DNA from: Bdellovibrio bacteriovorus str. Tiberius | Lineage (GTDB): Bacteria > Bdellovibrionota > Bdellovibrionia > Bdellovibrionales > Bdellovibrionaceae | NCBI RefSeq assembly: GCF_000317895.1 | Contig: NC_019567.1 | Location: 434,001 to 498,000, forward strand | Direction: 5' to 3' | Length of the DNA: 64,000 nt | Shown: positions 56,978 through 64,000 of the stretch, piece by piece | Numbering within the stretch: the stretch's first letter is position 1 | How the letters are laid out: each line of letters starts with the position of its first letter | Translations under genes and position numbers: made by a program | Notes under the pieces: model-generated | Databases searched by the model: none | Told to the model about the DNA's origin: nothing | Seen by the model: the letters and a program-made list of their open reading frames with translations, nothing else

Positions 56978-57001
56978 AAACGCCTCTTGCGAGGCGCTTT
57001 T
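56978..57001. terminator. Rho-independent terminator
   Basis: Stem CGCCTC/GAGGCG with a TTGC loop, an A8 run before it and CTTTT after it, between convergent genes. Confidence 0.7.
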
Positions 57002-57033
57002 CATTTCATCTTGAAAGCTCTGTTAAGAACAGA

Positions 57034-57423
57034 TTACTTCGTGCAAGACAATGGGTAGATGTTACCGTTAGCAGCCAGGAAGCCACCGAAAGTGCCATCA
57101 GACTCAAGGCTCAGACCCAAGAAACCAGTGTTAGTGATAACACCGTCAACTTGAGAGGACTTTTCAGTCAAAGCCAACAGGTTCAGGAAACCGTTCTGAA
57201 GTTGTTGAGCAATCGTGCCTTTGTCCATCTGAGAGAAGAACACAGCAGATTTAGTGCGCTCATTCAGGTTAACCATTACGAAGTCAGCGGACTGATCATC
57301 AGCCAAATCAACTGCCAAAGTAACAGCGTTAGTTTCGGAAGGAACAACACAAGTCATGATTCTTGAGTCTGCCATCGCGGAAGAACCCATCAGAATCATC
57401 GCAGCCATAACAAGCTTTTTCAT
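57034..57423 (-). CDS. Small secreted hypothetical protein
   Basis: 129 residues. Signal peptide 1-18 (cleavage after AMA), ATG at 57423 with AGGAGG upstream. The mature part is beta-rich: IMTCVVPSETNAVTLAVDLA, SADFVMVNLNERTKSAVFFS, TFGGFLAANGNIYPLSCTK, with one cysteine near each end that probably pair. Size and layout recall small periplasmic beta-sandwich proteins. The upstream interval to 57640 (217 bases) contains an inverted repeat CCTAGAC/GTCTAGG (57467/57502) and a short AT-rich region, but no convincing promoter. Confidence 0.75.
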   Translation of the reverse strand: MKKLVMAAMILMGSSAMADSRIMTCVVPSETNAVTLAVDLADDQSADFVMVNLNERTKSAVFFSQMDKGTIAQQLQNGFLNLLALTEKSSQVDGVITNTGFLGLSLESDGTFGGFLAANGNIYPLSCTK

Positions 57424-57640
57424 TAAAACCTCCTATAAGGTGAACGGGGGGAGGCTATTTCAGTGTCCTAGACCATGCAATGCAAATGCATCGCACTATT
57501 TGTCTAGGCTCTGCGGGCAAAGTTCCACATTGGACGCAAGCTGGTCCTAGTACTAAGTCTTAAGTGCTCTGATTTAAAGGACTTATTCGTATTTATTAGA
57601 TTATTCTTAGTGTTAACGAAATTTTGCATAAGGAACATCT

Positions 57641-59485
57641 GTGAAGAGCTTGATTTCATCTTTGGTCGTCATCTTAGGTTGCCAAACTGTTTTTGCACAA
57701 GAGGCAGCAAAACCCACCACTCCCGAAGCGGCTCCAGCCGCGGCTTCCGCGGAGACTCCTGAAAAAGCTGAGAAAAAAGAGACGGAGTTCACACGGCCTC
57801 TGTTCTTCTCAGTGATGGATCAAGAGCTGAAAATAAAAAATCCAGTGGTCGAATATGACCTGAAAAAGTCCAAGGGAAAACAGCTTGATGTGGGCGGCCT
57901 AGTTTTCGACAACCAATCCCTTGCTGCGAAGGTTGAAACGAACACCCTGAATCTGACATGGAATCATGAACTGGTTCCCGGCGGTGAAGTGTCGGTGATC
58001 AGCCAGCAGGGGAAAGAGCTGTGGAAACAGCCGGTAAAAGGAACAGGCACCTGGTCCTATGCCGGAATCAATGAAAGCAAAGGCCCTCAATGGAAAGACG
58101 GCGAACGTTTCCGTTTCTGTCTGCGTGCTGAAGCCGGCAAAGGTTATTCCAGCATCTGTTCCCAGTGGTACGGGGTGGAAATCAAAGAAGGCAACGTACA
58201 AATTGGTGTGACCAAATCTGAAGCCAGCCCGCGTGTGATCTTCCAAAATGAAGAAAAGAAACTGCAAGGGGCCGAAGAAGTTGCGGTGGGAACTCCGGTG
58301 CAGTTCCTGGCGACACTGGATTCTGATGCGACTTATGAATTCGTTTCTGAACCGGTGGCTCCGGTGATTCGTGACATGATCGAATCTGAAAAGAAAGCCG
58401 GTGATGTGACCCTGACTGGTGATCTGCCCAAGCCTTTGAAGCTGGAATCTGAAAACGTGCTTGGTGAAGACTATGGTTCTGTGACCAGGATGCTGGGCTT
58501 TGAAAGCACGATCGGGGCCCGCGCGGATATGTGGCAGGCTGATGTGACTCAGAAAAATGCCCGTCTGGTGTTGCCGGGGAAATCCGGCGGGGTGTTTGTC
58601 TATAATCTGGAGATCTCTGAACCGCCTCGACAGAAGGACCGCCGCTTTATTTCAACCCGTGCGCTGAAGGGCACTTATCTTTCAAAGGATCAGATGCCGG
58701 TTCGTGATGTTGAAGACAACGTGACGGTCTGGAATTTTGAAACTCCTCAGAAGTTTGCCATGAACACGGCGACTTTGGATGTGCCAGGTGAAAAAGCCAC
58801 GCACAAATCTTATTTTGAAATCTATCGCGCTGGTGCCGGCGAAGCCAGCTTGCGTCTGACTGGCGTTGTGACCAGTGAATCTGACTATGTGGTTCTGGGT
58901 GAAGGTCACGTTTCCTGGTGGTTTAATGATTTGTTTGGCTGGCAGAACTACTGGCTGTCCAAACAGCGCTGGGGTGTCAGTGCGAAATACTTCACGTCCC
59001 TGACGAATCTGCCAGCATCCACTGCGGGCGGAAATTCTGAAGACGTGAAGCTGGCCGTGATGGATGCGGATCTGCGCTATCGCTTTACTCCGGGCCTGTG
59101 GGAAAAAGATGAAACCGTGGGTCTGATTGTGGCATACGAGGCGATGACTTTGGGGGACAACAATGTGCCGAAGATCGGTGCGGGTTTGTTCTGGGCGCGC
59201 TCCATGCCGCGCGCGATTGATTACTGGTTCTCGAAAATCCCGTTCATGAACTATCCAAAATGGGTGGACATGGAATTTATCAAGTATTTCTCTTCCACTG
59301 ACAGCGATATCACTTTGGGTGATGACTATGTGCTGAACTTCCACGGGAAGGTGTTGTGGACTCCGCGCTTCTTCGGTGAAGCCGGATTTGGTTTGAAGAA
59401 CTATTACTATGAAAAGAACTCTGACGGTTCCGGCGCAAAGCTAACCACTTTCTATGGAACTGTTGGATTGGGTGTGAACTTCTAA
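57641..59485 (+). CDS. Large envelope protein with C-terminal beta-barrel
   Basis: 614 residues; GTG start at 57641 with AAGGA six bases upstream. Signal peptide about 1-19, then an Ala/Pro/Glu/Lys linker (about 22-50). The N-terminal half has Fn3-like or other beta-sandwich features (VVEYDLKKSKGKQLDVGGLV, RFCLRAEAGKGYSSICSQWY); the C-terminal 250 residues have barrel strands (LRLTGVVTSESDYVVLGEGH, FWARSMPRAIDYWFSKI) and end in YGTVGLGVNF with a terminal Phe. Twelve bases before the histidine kinase gene, so the two are co-transcribed. A sensor-associated outer-membrane protein is possible. No family recognised. Confidence 0.78.
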   Translation: MKSLISSLVVILGCQTVFAQEAAKPTTPEAAPAAASAETPEKAEKKETEFTRPLFFSVMDQELKIKNPVVEYDLKKSKGKQLDVGGLVFDNQSLAAKVETNTLNLTWNHELVPGGEVSVISQQGKELWKQPVKGTGTWSYAGINESKGPQWKDGERFRFCLRAEAGKGYSSICSQWYGVEIKEGNVQIGVTKSEASPRVIFQNEEKKLQGAEEVAVGTPVQFLATLDSDATYEFVSEPVAPVIRDMIESEKKAGDVTLTGDLPKPLKLESENVLGEDYGSVTRMLGFESTIGARADMWQADVTQKNARLVLPGKSGGVFVYNLEISEPPRQKDRRFISTRALKGTYLSKDQMPVRDVEDNVTVWNFETPQKFAMNTATLDVPGEKATHKSYFEIYRAGAGEASLRLTGVVTSESDYVVLGEGHVSWWFNDLFGWQNYWLSKQRWGVSAKYFTSLTNLPASTAGGNSEDVKLAVMDADLRYRFTPGLWEKDETVGLIVAYEAMTLGDNNVPKIGAGLFWARSMPRAIDYWFSKIPFMNYPKWVDMEFIKYFSSTDSDITLGDDYVLNFHGKVLWTPRFFGEAGFGLKNYYYEKNSDGSGAKLTTFYGTVGLGVNF

Positions 59486-59497
59486 TCTGCGGGAAGA

Positions 59498-61798
59498 ATG
59501 AAAAAGAAGCTGACCTTTGTCCATTTATTCCTGCTGAATCAGCTGGTGACAACCCTGGTGCTTTTAACGGTACTGGGGGTCTATGGCACGCATCTTTTCA
59601 TTCAAGAGCAGCGCGCGATCCGGGAGCGCATGGAGCCGGCTTCGGCCCGCGAAGTGGACCGGATCAACAATGACTTTGCCACGCTGGAAGCCAACGTTCA
59701 GCGCTTGAAAAGCATGGTTGAACTTTTCGATGTGATGCCCAAGGGCACGCGGGTTGAAAAGTTCCGCCAGTTCGCTTCGGCGACTATCGCCAGTCACAGT
59801 ACACAGTTTAACGCCTGGGTCGCTTTAGGGCCCCGTCTGGCGCGGGAATACATGGGACGTGAATCCTATGTCTATGTTGTTCACCGCGATTATTCCCTGT
59901 TTGCCAATCCCAAATACAATGAACCCTCCACCTTCGTGGCGGAAGTGTTTACCGAACCCGGTTACGACAAGGATCCGGATGTTCAGTGGTGGTGGATGAA
60001 CGAAAAGAATTCCGGGGTGAACTATTCGGATTTCTATTTCGACAAGGGCTACATGGAAAAGATCATGTTCAGCACCTCCACCGGAATTTTTAACAATGCC
60101 GGAAAACTTGAAGCCGTGGTGGGAATCGACACCCTGGCCGGGGACATCGCCCATCGCCTGGGGATCTTCAAGCTAGGTGAAACCGGGGGTGCTTTGATCG
60201 TGGATGAACACGGTCGCCCGGTGCTGCCGTTGATCGCCAAAGACACGCCGGTGCTGGGCTTTAAATATCTGCGTGCCATGAATCAGGATGAATTCAAGGC
60301 GATGCCCAAGATTTCGCAAAAAGTTTTTAATATTCAGAATCAGCGCCAGCTTCAGGATTTCCCCGGTTCGGACGGCAAGACTTATCTGACGTATTCCCGT
60401 TCGATCAAAGGCAAGCCATGGCATCTGGTGATCTATCAGGAAAAGTCCGAAGCTTATTCCGGCTTGTACTTCCGTTTGTTCTTCTTTGGTTTTGTGGCCT
60501 TGGTGGCCTATGTGGTTTTCACCCTGATGGTGTGGATGACCGGAAAGTACGTGATCGCGCAGGATAAAGAGGCGTTGGCCCGCCTGCAGGATTCACGTGA
60601 CCGCGCCGAAGCCGCAACACGTGCCAAGTCCCTGTTCCTTTCAACCATGAGTCATGAAATCCGCACGCCGCTGAATGCGATGCTGGGTTCGGCGGAACTT
60701 TTGAATGAAACGCATTTGAATTTCGAACAAAAAGAACTTCTGATTTCCTTGCAAAGTGCGGGGGATACCCTGCTGAGCATGCTTAACAATATCCTGGACT
60801 TCTCGAAGTTTGAATCAGGCCGTATGCAGCTTGAAAGCCGGGAATTCCTGCTGAGTGATCTGGTGCGCGAAGTGCAGGCTTTGATCAGCACATCCATCCT
60901 GCGCAAAAATCTGCAGTTCACTTTTCATCCTCCCGAACATGACCGTTTGATTGTCGGGGATTCTTTGCGCCTGAAGCAGGTGTTGATGAATCTTCTGGGG
61001 AATGCGGTCAAGTTCACCGATCGGGGTGGGATTGAATTGACGGTGCAGCCTTATCCGGGAAAAGAGCCGGGTAAAGAAACCATCTTCTTTGAGGTGAAGG
61101 ACACCGGCATCGGTATCGCCAAAGAAAACCTGAAAAAAGTCTTTGATGAATTCGGGCAGGAGGATTCATCGGTCACCCGTCGCTTCGGGGGCACCGGACT
61201 GGGGTTAAGCATTTCACAAAAGATTGTGCAGTTGATGGGTGGAGAGCTTTACTGTGAAAGCCGCCAGTTCGTGGGATCACGTTTTCATTTCTCGGTGCAA
61301 GTGACTTCGAGCCGGGCCGAGCTGTGGAGCACGCGCTTTAATCTGGAAATGACGCCGCCACCACAGGTCGTGCGCCAGGGGACCGACGCCGGTCGAAAAA
61401 GCATCCTGATTGTGGATGACATGGAAGAAAATCACACGCTGTTGAAGGCTTATATCAAGCGCCTGGATTATGTGACCACTGATTCAGCTTACAACGGCTA
61501 TGAGTGCCTGGAGCTGTGGGAGGTGGGTCATTACGATATGATCTTTATGGATGTGCAGATGCCGAAGATGTCGGGTCTGGACACGATCCGAAAGCTGCGT
61601 GAAATCGAGCGGGCCCGGGGCCTGCGCCGTACGCCGGTGGTGGTGATTTCCGCCAACAGCTTTACTGAAGACATTGAAAAAAGCCTTATGGCCGGGGCGG
61701 ACCAGCACTGTGGCAAGCCCGTGCGCAAACAGACCGTTCTGGAAATCGTTCAAAAATACTGCGCTGAAGACATCAAAACAGCCCCTGCAAACTCTTAA
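59498..61798 (+). CDS. Hybrid sensor histidine kinase with response-regulator receiver domain
   Basis: 766 residues. Membrane helices at about 10-35 and 325-348 bracket a periplasmic dCache-like sensor (WVALGPRLAREYMGRESYVY, FSTSTGIFNNAGKLEAVVGI, GGALIVDEHGRPVLP). A coiled coil leads to HisKA with H386 (FLSTMSHEIRTPLNAMLG), HATPase_c with N, G1 and G2 boxes (LKQVLMNLLGNAVKFTDRGG, VKDTGIGIAKENL, RFGGTGLGLSISQKIVQLMG), then a receiver domain with D685 (MIFMDVQMPKMSG) and the conserved K in HCGKPV. No output domain, so phosphate passes to an Hpt protein encoded elsewhere. It shares a transcript with the outer-membrane protein. Confidence 0.93.
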   Translation: MKKKLTFVHLFLLNQLVTTLVLLTVLGVYGTHLFIQEQRAIRERMEPASAREVDRINNDFATLEANVQRLKSMVELFDVMPKGTRVEKFRQFASATIASHSTQFNAWVALGPRLAREYMGRESYVYVVHRDYSLFANPKYNEPSTFVAEVFTEPGYDKDPDVQWWWMNEKNSGVNYSDFYFDKGYMEKIMFSTSTGIFNNAGKLEAVVGIDTLAGDIAHRLGIFKLGETGGALIVDEHGRPVLPLIAKDTPVLGFKYLRAMNQDEFKAMPKISQKVFNIQNQRQLQDFPGSDGKTYLTYSRSIKGKPWHLVIYQEKSEAYSGLYFRLFFFGFVALVAYVVFTLMVWMTGKYVIAQDKEALARLQDSRDRAEAATRAKSLFLSTMSHEIRTPLNAMLGSAELLNETHLNFEQKELLISLQSAGDTLLSMLNNILDFSKFESGRMQLESREFLLSDLVREVQALISTSILRKNLQFTFHPPEHDRLIVGDSLRLKQVLMNLLGNAVKFTDRGGIELTVQPYPGKEPGKETIFFEVKDTGIGIAKENLKKVFDEFGQEDSSVTRRFGGTGLGLSISQKIVQLMGGELYCESRQFVGSRFHFSVQVTSSRAELWSTRFNLEMTPPPQVVRQGTDAGRKSILIVDDMEENHTLLKAYIKRLDYVTTDSAYNGYECLELWEVGHYDMIFMDVQMPKMSGLDTIRKLREIERARGLRRTPVVVISANSFTEDIEKSLMAGADQHCGKPVRKQTVLEIVQKYCAEDIKTAPANS

Positions 61799-61901
61799 GA
61801 CAGCGTTAAGTTTCTAACAGCTTATCCCGATATTACGAAGGTCCGAGCGCGGAACGGATCTTGCCTCTATTCATTATGAAACGGGCAAACAGGGGGAATT
61901 C

Positions 61902-62489
61902 ATGACTAAACGTTTGGCACTGCTGACCGGGACTGTGTGTCTCATTCTGGGATTCCAGAACTGCAGTCAGAACTCGCTTCAGACATCTGAAATGGCATCA
62001 TTGAATGATGTTTCTGTGGCGCTTCCTCCATCCGGTGGTGGTGATTCCGCAAACACTCCCGCCAAAGTCACTTATGTTGAAATTCCCAATGTGTCTGACA
62101 CCGTGGTTGAAGGCGTTGCTGCCAAAGCCAGTGAGCTGGGTCAGTATCGACTGGTGATTGCGACCGATTCAGGCCGCATTCAGCTGGTGGATGAAGTGAA
62201 CACGGTGATTCAGGAACGCTGCCTGTCTGCGGGCAGTCTGTCGGAACTGAAAACAATCCTGAGCGGTTCTTCCGTGTGCGCGGCACCGGTGAAATCAGCA
62301 GACATGTGCGCGATGAGATACAAGCCGGCGTATGCGTCTTTGTATGCCAATGAAACCCGTGTGAATCTGGGTGAAGAAAAGGATTCCTGCGGGACAGGCC
62401 TGAAGGATCTGTGTGGAGGCCTGGCAGATGTGTTCCAGGCCTATGTTTCCCACGTTCGTAACAACTGGACAGCGATGAACTGCGAATAA
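61902..62489 (+). CDS. Lipoprotein of the FQNC type, hypothetical
   Basis: 195 residues. AGGGGGAATTC ribosome site. Lipoprotein signal with LGFQN-C21, the same lipobox as in the Gly/Ser-rich protein at 43636. After a polar linker with SGGGDSA comes a helical, Cys-containing domain (EVNTVIQERCLSAGSLSELK, SVCAAPVKSADMCAMRY, DSCGTGLKDLCGG) with seven cysteines, suggesting several disulfides. No family recognised. Confidence 0.75.
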   Translation: MTKRLALLTGTVCLILGFQNCSQNSLQTSEMASLNDVSVALPPSGGGDSANTPAKVTYVEIPNVSDTVVEGVAAKASELGQYRLVIATDSGRIQLVDEVNTVIQERCLSAGSLSELKTILSGSSVCAAPVKSADMCAMRYKPAYASLYANETRVNLGEEKDSCGTGLKDLCGGLADVFQAYVSHVRNNWTAMNCE

Positions 62490-62500
62490 GTAGATAAAGA

Positions 62501-62527
62501 AAAAGGGCCCCAAGGGCCCTTTTTTTT
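62501..62527. terminator. Bidirectional Rho-independent terminator
   Basis: Stem AAAGGGCCC/GGGCCCTTT with a CAA loop, A and T runs on the two sides, between convergent genes. Confidence 0.88.
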
Positions 62528-62531
62528 GGTC

Positions 62532-64000
62532 TTAAAGACCCAGCATGGATTTCACTTTGCCGAAGGCTTCGTTCAGTTGCGCACGGTTTGGTGCCGCCCC
62601 TTGAGCAAAGTCCGGACGACCGCCACCTTTGCCACCCATAACACCAGCAACTTCCTTCAGAAGATCACCGGCTTTTGTTTCGCCGGAAATTTCTTTCGAT
62701 ACGCTGACGATGATTGGATGACTGCCGTCACCCTGGCCGACAACAACCACGATGCCGGACTGGATTTTATTTTTTAAGTGATCAGTGACTTCCGCCAGAA
62801 CCTGACGGTCATCCAATGGAACATCCGCCAGAACCAGTTTCGCAGAAGCGCCGGCCTTGGTTTTGAAGGTCAGTGCGTTGGCTGCCAGGTCATCCACATT
62901 CACCTGACCGCCCTGAAGCTTCTTCATTTCCTTTTCAAGCTGCTTCACCTGATCTTTCAGGGACTCCACACGATTTGCCAAAGTGGCATTTTCACCGGTG
63001 GTTTCCAGATGCTTGATGTAGTGCGGGCTTTTTTGGAAGCCGGCAGCAGCCAAAGCATCATCCAGATGGCTCACAGCGCTCATCATGTAAGAAACAGCGT
63101 TGTCAGCCGTAATGGCCTCGATACGGCGAACACCCGAGCTGACGCCCGCTTCTGAAACGACTTTGAACAGACGGATTTCAGAAGTGTTCTTCACGTGAGT
63201 ACCGCCGCAAAGCTCGCAAGAGAAATCACCCATGGTCAGTACACGCACGTCGCTCGCATATTTTTCACCGAACAATGCCATCGCGCCTTTTTCAAGGGCT
63301 GCCTTGTGGGACATCATCTCGGTTTGCACCGGATTGCCGCGGGCGATCTGTTCGTTCACCAGGTCTTCAATTTTTTTGATTTCTTCAGAAGAAACCGGTT
63401 TGTTGTGAGTAAAGTCGAAACGGGTTTTCTGGGAATCAACCAAAGAACCGGCCTGAGTCACGTGAGTGCCCAGAACCTTGCGCAAAGCCGCGTGCAACAA
63501 GTGAGTTGCAGAGTGGTTGGCCGCAGTGTTGCGTCTTTCGACTGGATCCACACCCGTGACAACCGCCGTGCCCACCTTGAAGGAACCGTGTTCGATTTCA
63601 ACGTGGTGAAGGACGATATCGTCGATTTTAGTGGTGTTGATCACGCGGGCACGGTTGGTGTCCTGCATGATGTAACCCACGTCGCCGGACTGGCCGCCGC
63701 CTTCACCATAGAAAGTGGTCGCATTCAGAATCATCAGACCGGTGTCGCCGGTTTTCAGTTCCTGAACTTCGGCCTGACCATTTGAAAGACCCATGACTTT
63801 ACCGTCGCCGATTGTTCCTTCATAGCCCAGGAAGGTCACAGATTTGCCGGACTGAAGATAGTCTTTCGCAAATTTGATCATGTGCGCTTCATCAGCACCC
63901 ATGGATTTGCCTTTCCAGCTGGCTTTGGATTTTGCGCGGTTGTCTTCCATTTCCTTTTCAAACGCGGCCTCGTTCACTTCGATGCCTTGTTCGTTGGCGA
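62532..64000 (-). CDS. alaS: Alanine-tRNA ligase, C-terminal part (runs off the window)
   Basis: The frame is open to the window end and covers about the last 489 of some 880 residues; the N-terminal class II catalytic domain lies beyond 64000. Present are the editing domain with HSATHLLHAALRKVLG (zinc ligands of HxxxH) and CELCGGTHVKNTSEIRLF (C-x-x-x-H site), the coiled-coil (VESLKDQVKQLEKEMKKLQ) and the C-Ala domain ending GGKGGGRPDFAQGAAP. An apparent start near 63977 is an internal GTG, not the true start. Confidence 0.95.
   Translation of the reverse strand, partial: ANEQGIEVNEAAFEKEMEDNRAKSKASWKGKSMGADEAHMIKFAKDYLQSGKSVTFLGYEGTIGDGKVMGLSNGQAEVQELKTGDTGLMILNATTFYGEGGGQSGDVGYIMQDTNRARVINTTKIDDIVLHHVEIEHGSFKVGTAVVTGVDPVERRNTAANHSATHLLHAALRKVLGTHVTQAGSLVDSQKTRFDFTHNKPVSSEEIKKIEDLVNEQIARGNPVQTEMMSHKAALEKGAMALFGEKYASDVRVLTMGDFSCELCGGTHVKNTSEIRLFKVVSEAGVSSGVRRIEAITADNAVSYMMSAVSHLDDALAAAGFQKSPHYIKHLETTGENATLANRVESLKDQVKQLEKEMKKLQGGQVNVDDLAANALTFKTKAGASAKLVLADVPLDDRQVLAEVTDHLKNKIQSGIVVVVGQGDGSHPIIVSVSKEISGETKAGDLLKEVAGVMGGKGGGRPDFAQGAAPNRAQLNEAFGKVKSMLGL

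Noticed and set aside
57424-57640. Small RNA or operator at the CCTAGAC/GTCTAGG inverted repeat
   Set aside because: Arms are only seven bases and 28 bases apart, with no promoter or terminator to support a function.
63900-63977. A start codon for AlaS within the window
   Set aside because: The frame continues open to base 64000 with conserved sequence (ANEQGIEV), so the GTG is internal.
1-64000. tRNA genes, CRISPR arrays, prophage or integrative-element boundaries
   Set aside because: Gene-free gaps are short and none shows a cloverleaf, a regular spacer array, an integrase or attachment-site duplications.

Overview
The window looks like a chromosomal segment of Bdellovibrio bacteriovorus or a very close relative. 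The evidence is the mix of Gram-negative envelope genes (signal peptides, lipoproteins, beta-barrels, ExbB/ExbD, TruA-L13-S9, ValS, AlaS) and two recognisable landmarks. The first is a DivIVA-ProC-YggS cluster. The second is a secreted NodB-type peptidoglycan deacetylase a few genes away. In strain HD100 I recall these as Bd0464 (DivIVA) and Bd0468 (deacetylase); the spacing fits, but I could not check locus tags. Genes are densely packed on both strands, often overlap by 1-4 bases, and are separated by strong hairpin terminators. I see no tRNA, rRNA, CRISPR or prophage genes, and no gene-free stretch over 300 bases.

Layout. 1-4.3 kb: small secreted proteins and a minus-strand operon of a DUF5819-like protein, an HTTM membrane protein, a serine hydrolase lipoprotein and a secreted protein. 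4.5-4.9 kb: cupin. 5.0-10.4 kb: minus-strand operon for a BMP-type nucleoside ABC importer ending in an S1/P1 nuclease, divergent from a Crp/Fnr regulator (10.7 kb) with a CRP-like palindrome between them. 11.5-17.3 kb: cardiolipin-synthase-like protein, redoxin, DsbD and a subtilisin-like protease. 17.5-22.4 kb: Tyr-rich secreted protein, TrmO, Fe(II)/2OG oxygenase, secreted unknowns, VOC protein and an Arg/Tyr/Asp-rich disordered protein. 22.5-29.2 kb: ValS, porin, inactive rhodanese-like protein, MFS efflux pump and an outer-membrane protein. 29.2-33.2 kb: DUF167, DivIVA, ProC, YggS, a transposase-like (RAYT/IS200-type) protein followed by a 29-bp perfect inverted repeat, then the deacetylase.

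33.3-40.7 kb: Maf, and divergent from it a tightly coupled six-gene cluster of a TadC-like protein, DUF192, three FHA membrane proteins (four FHA domains, two of the proteins with TPR-like tails) and a degenerate PP2C-like protein. This is the best candidate for an undescribed system. 40.7-50.6 kb: sulfatase-like lipoprotein, ExbB/ExbD, Gly/Ser-rich lipoprotein, a lipid-synthesis group (polyprenol/diacylglycerol kinase-like, PssA) with Asd, a CFI-box protein and an envelope protein. 50.8-64 kb: small Cys-rich protein, solute-binding protein, secreted unknowns, TruA, RplM-RpsI, outer-membrane proteins, a hybrid histidine kinase, an FQNC-type lipoprotein and the 3' part of alaS.

Three long intergenic inverted repeats (17.4, 32.3, 50.6 kb) stand out from ordinary terminators. 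Several initiation sites are non-ATG (GTG at 535, 13004, 18847, 39982, 49572, 57641; TTG at 51355).
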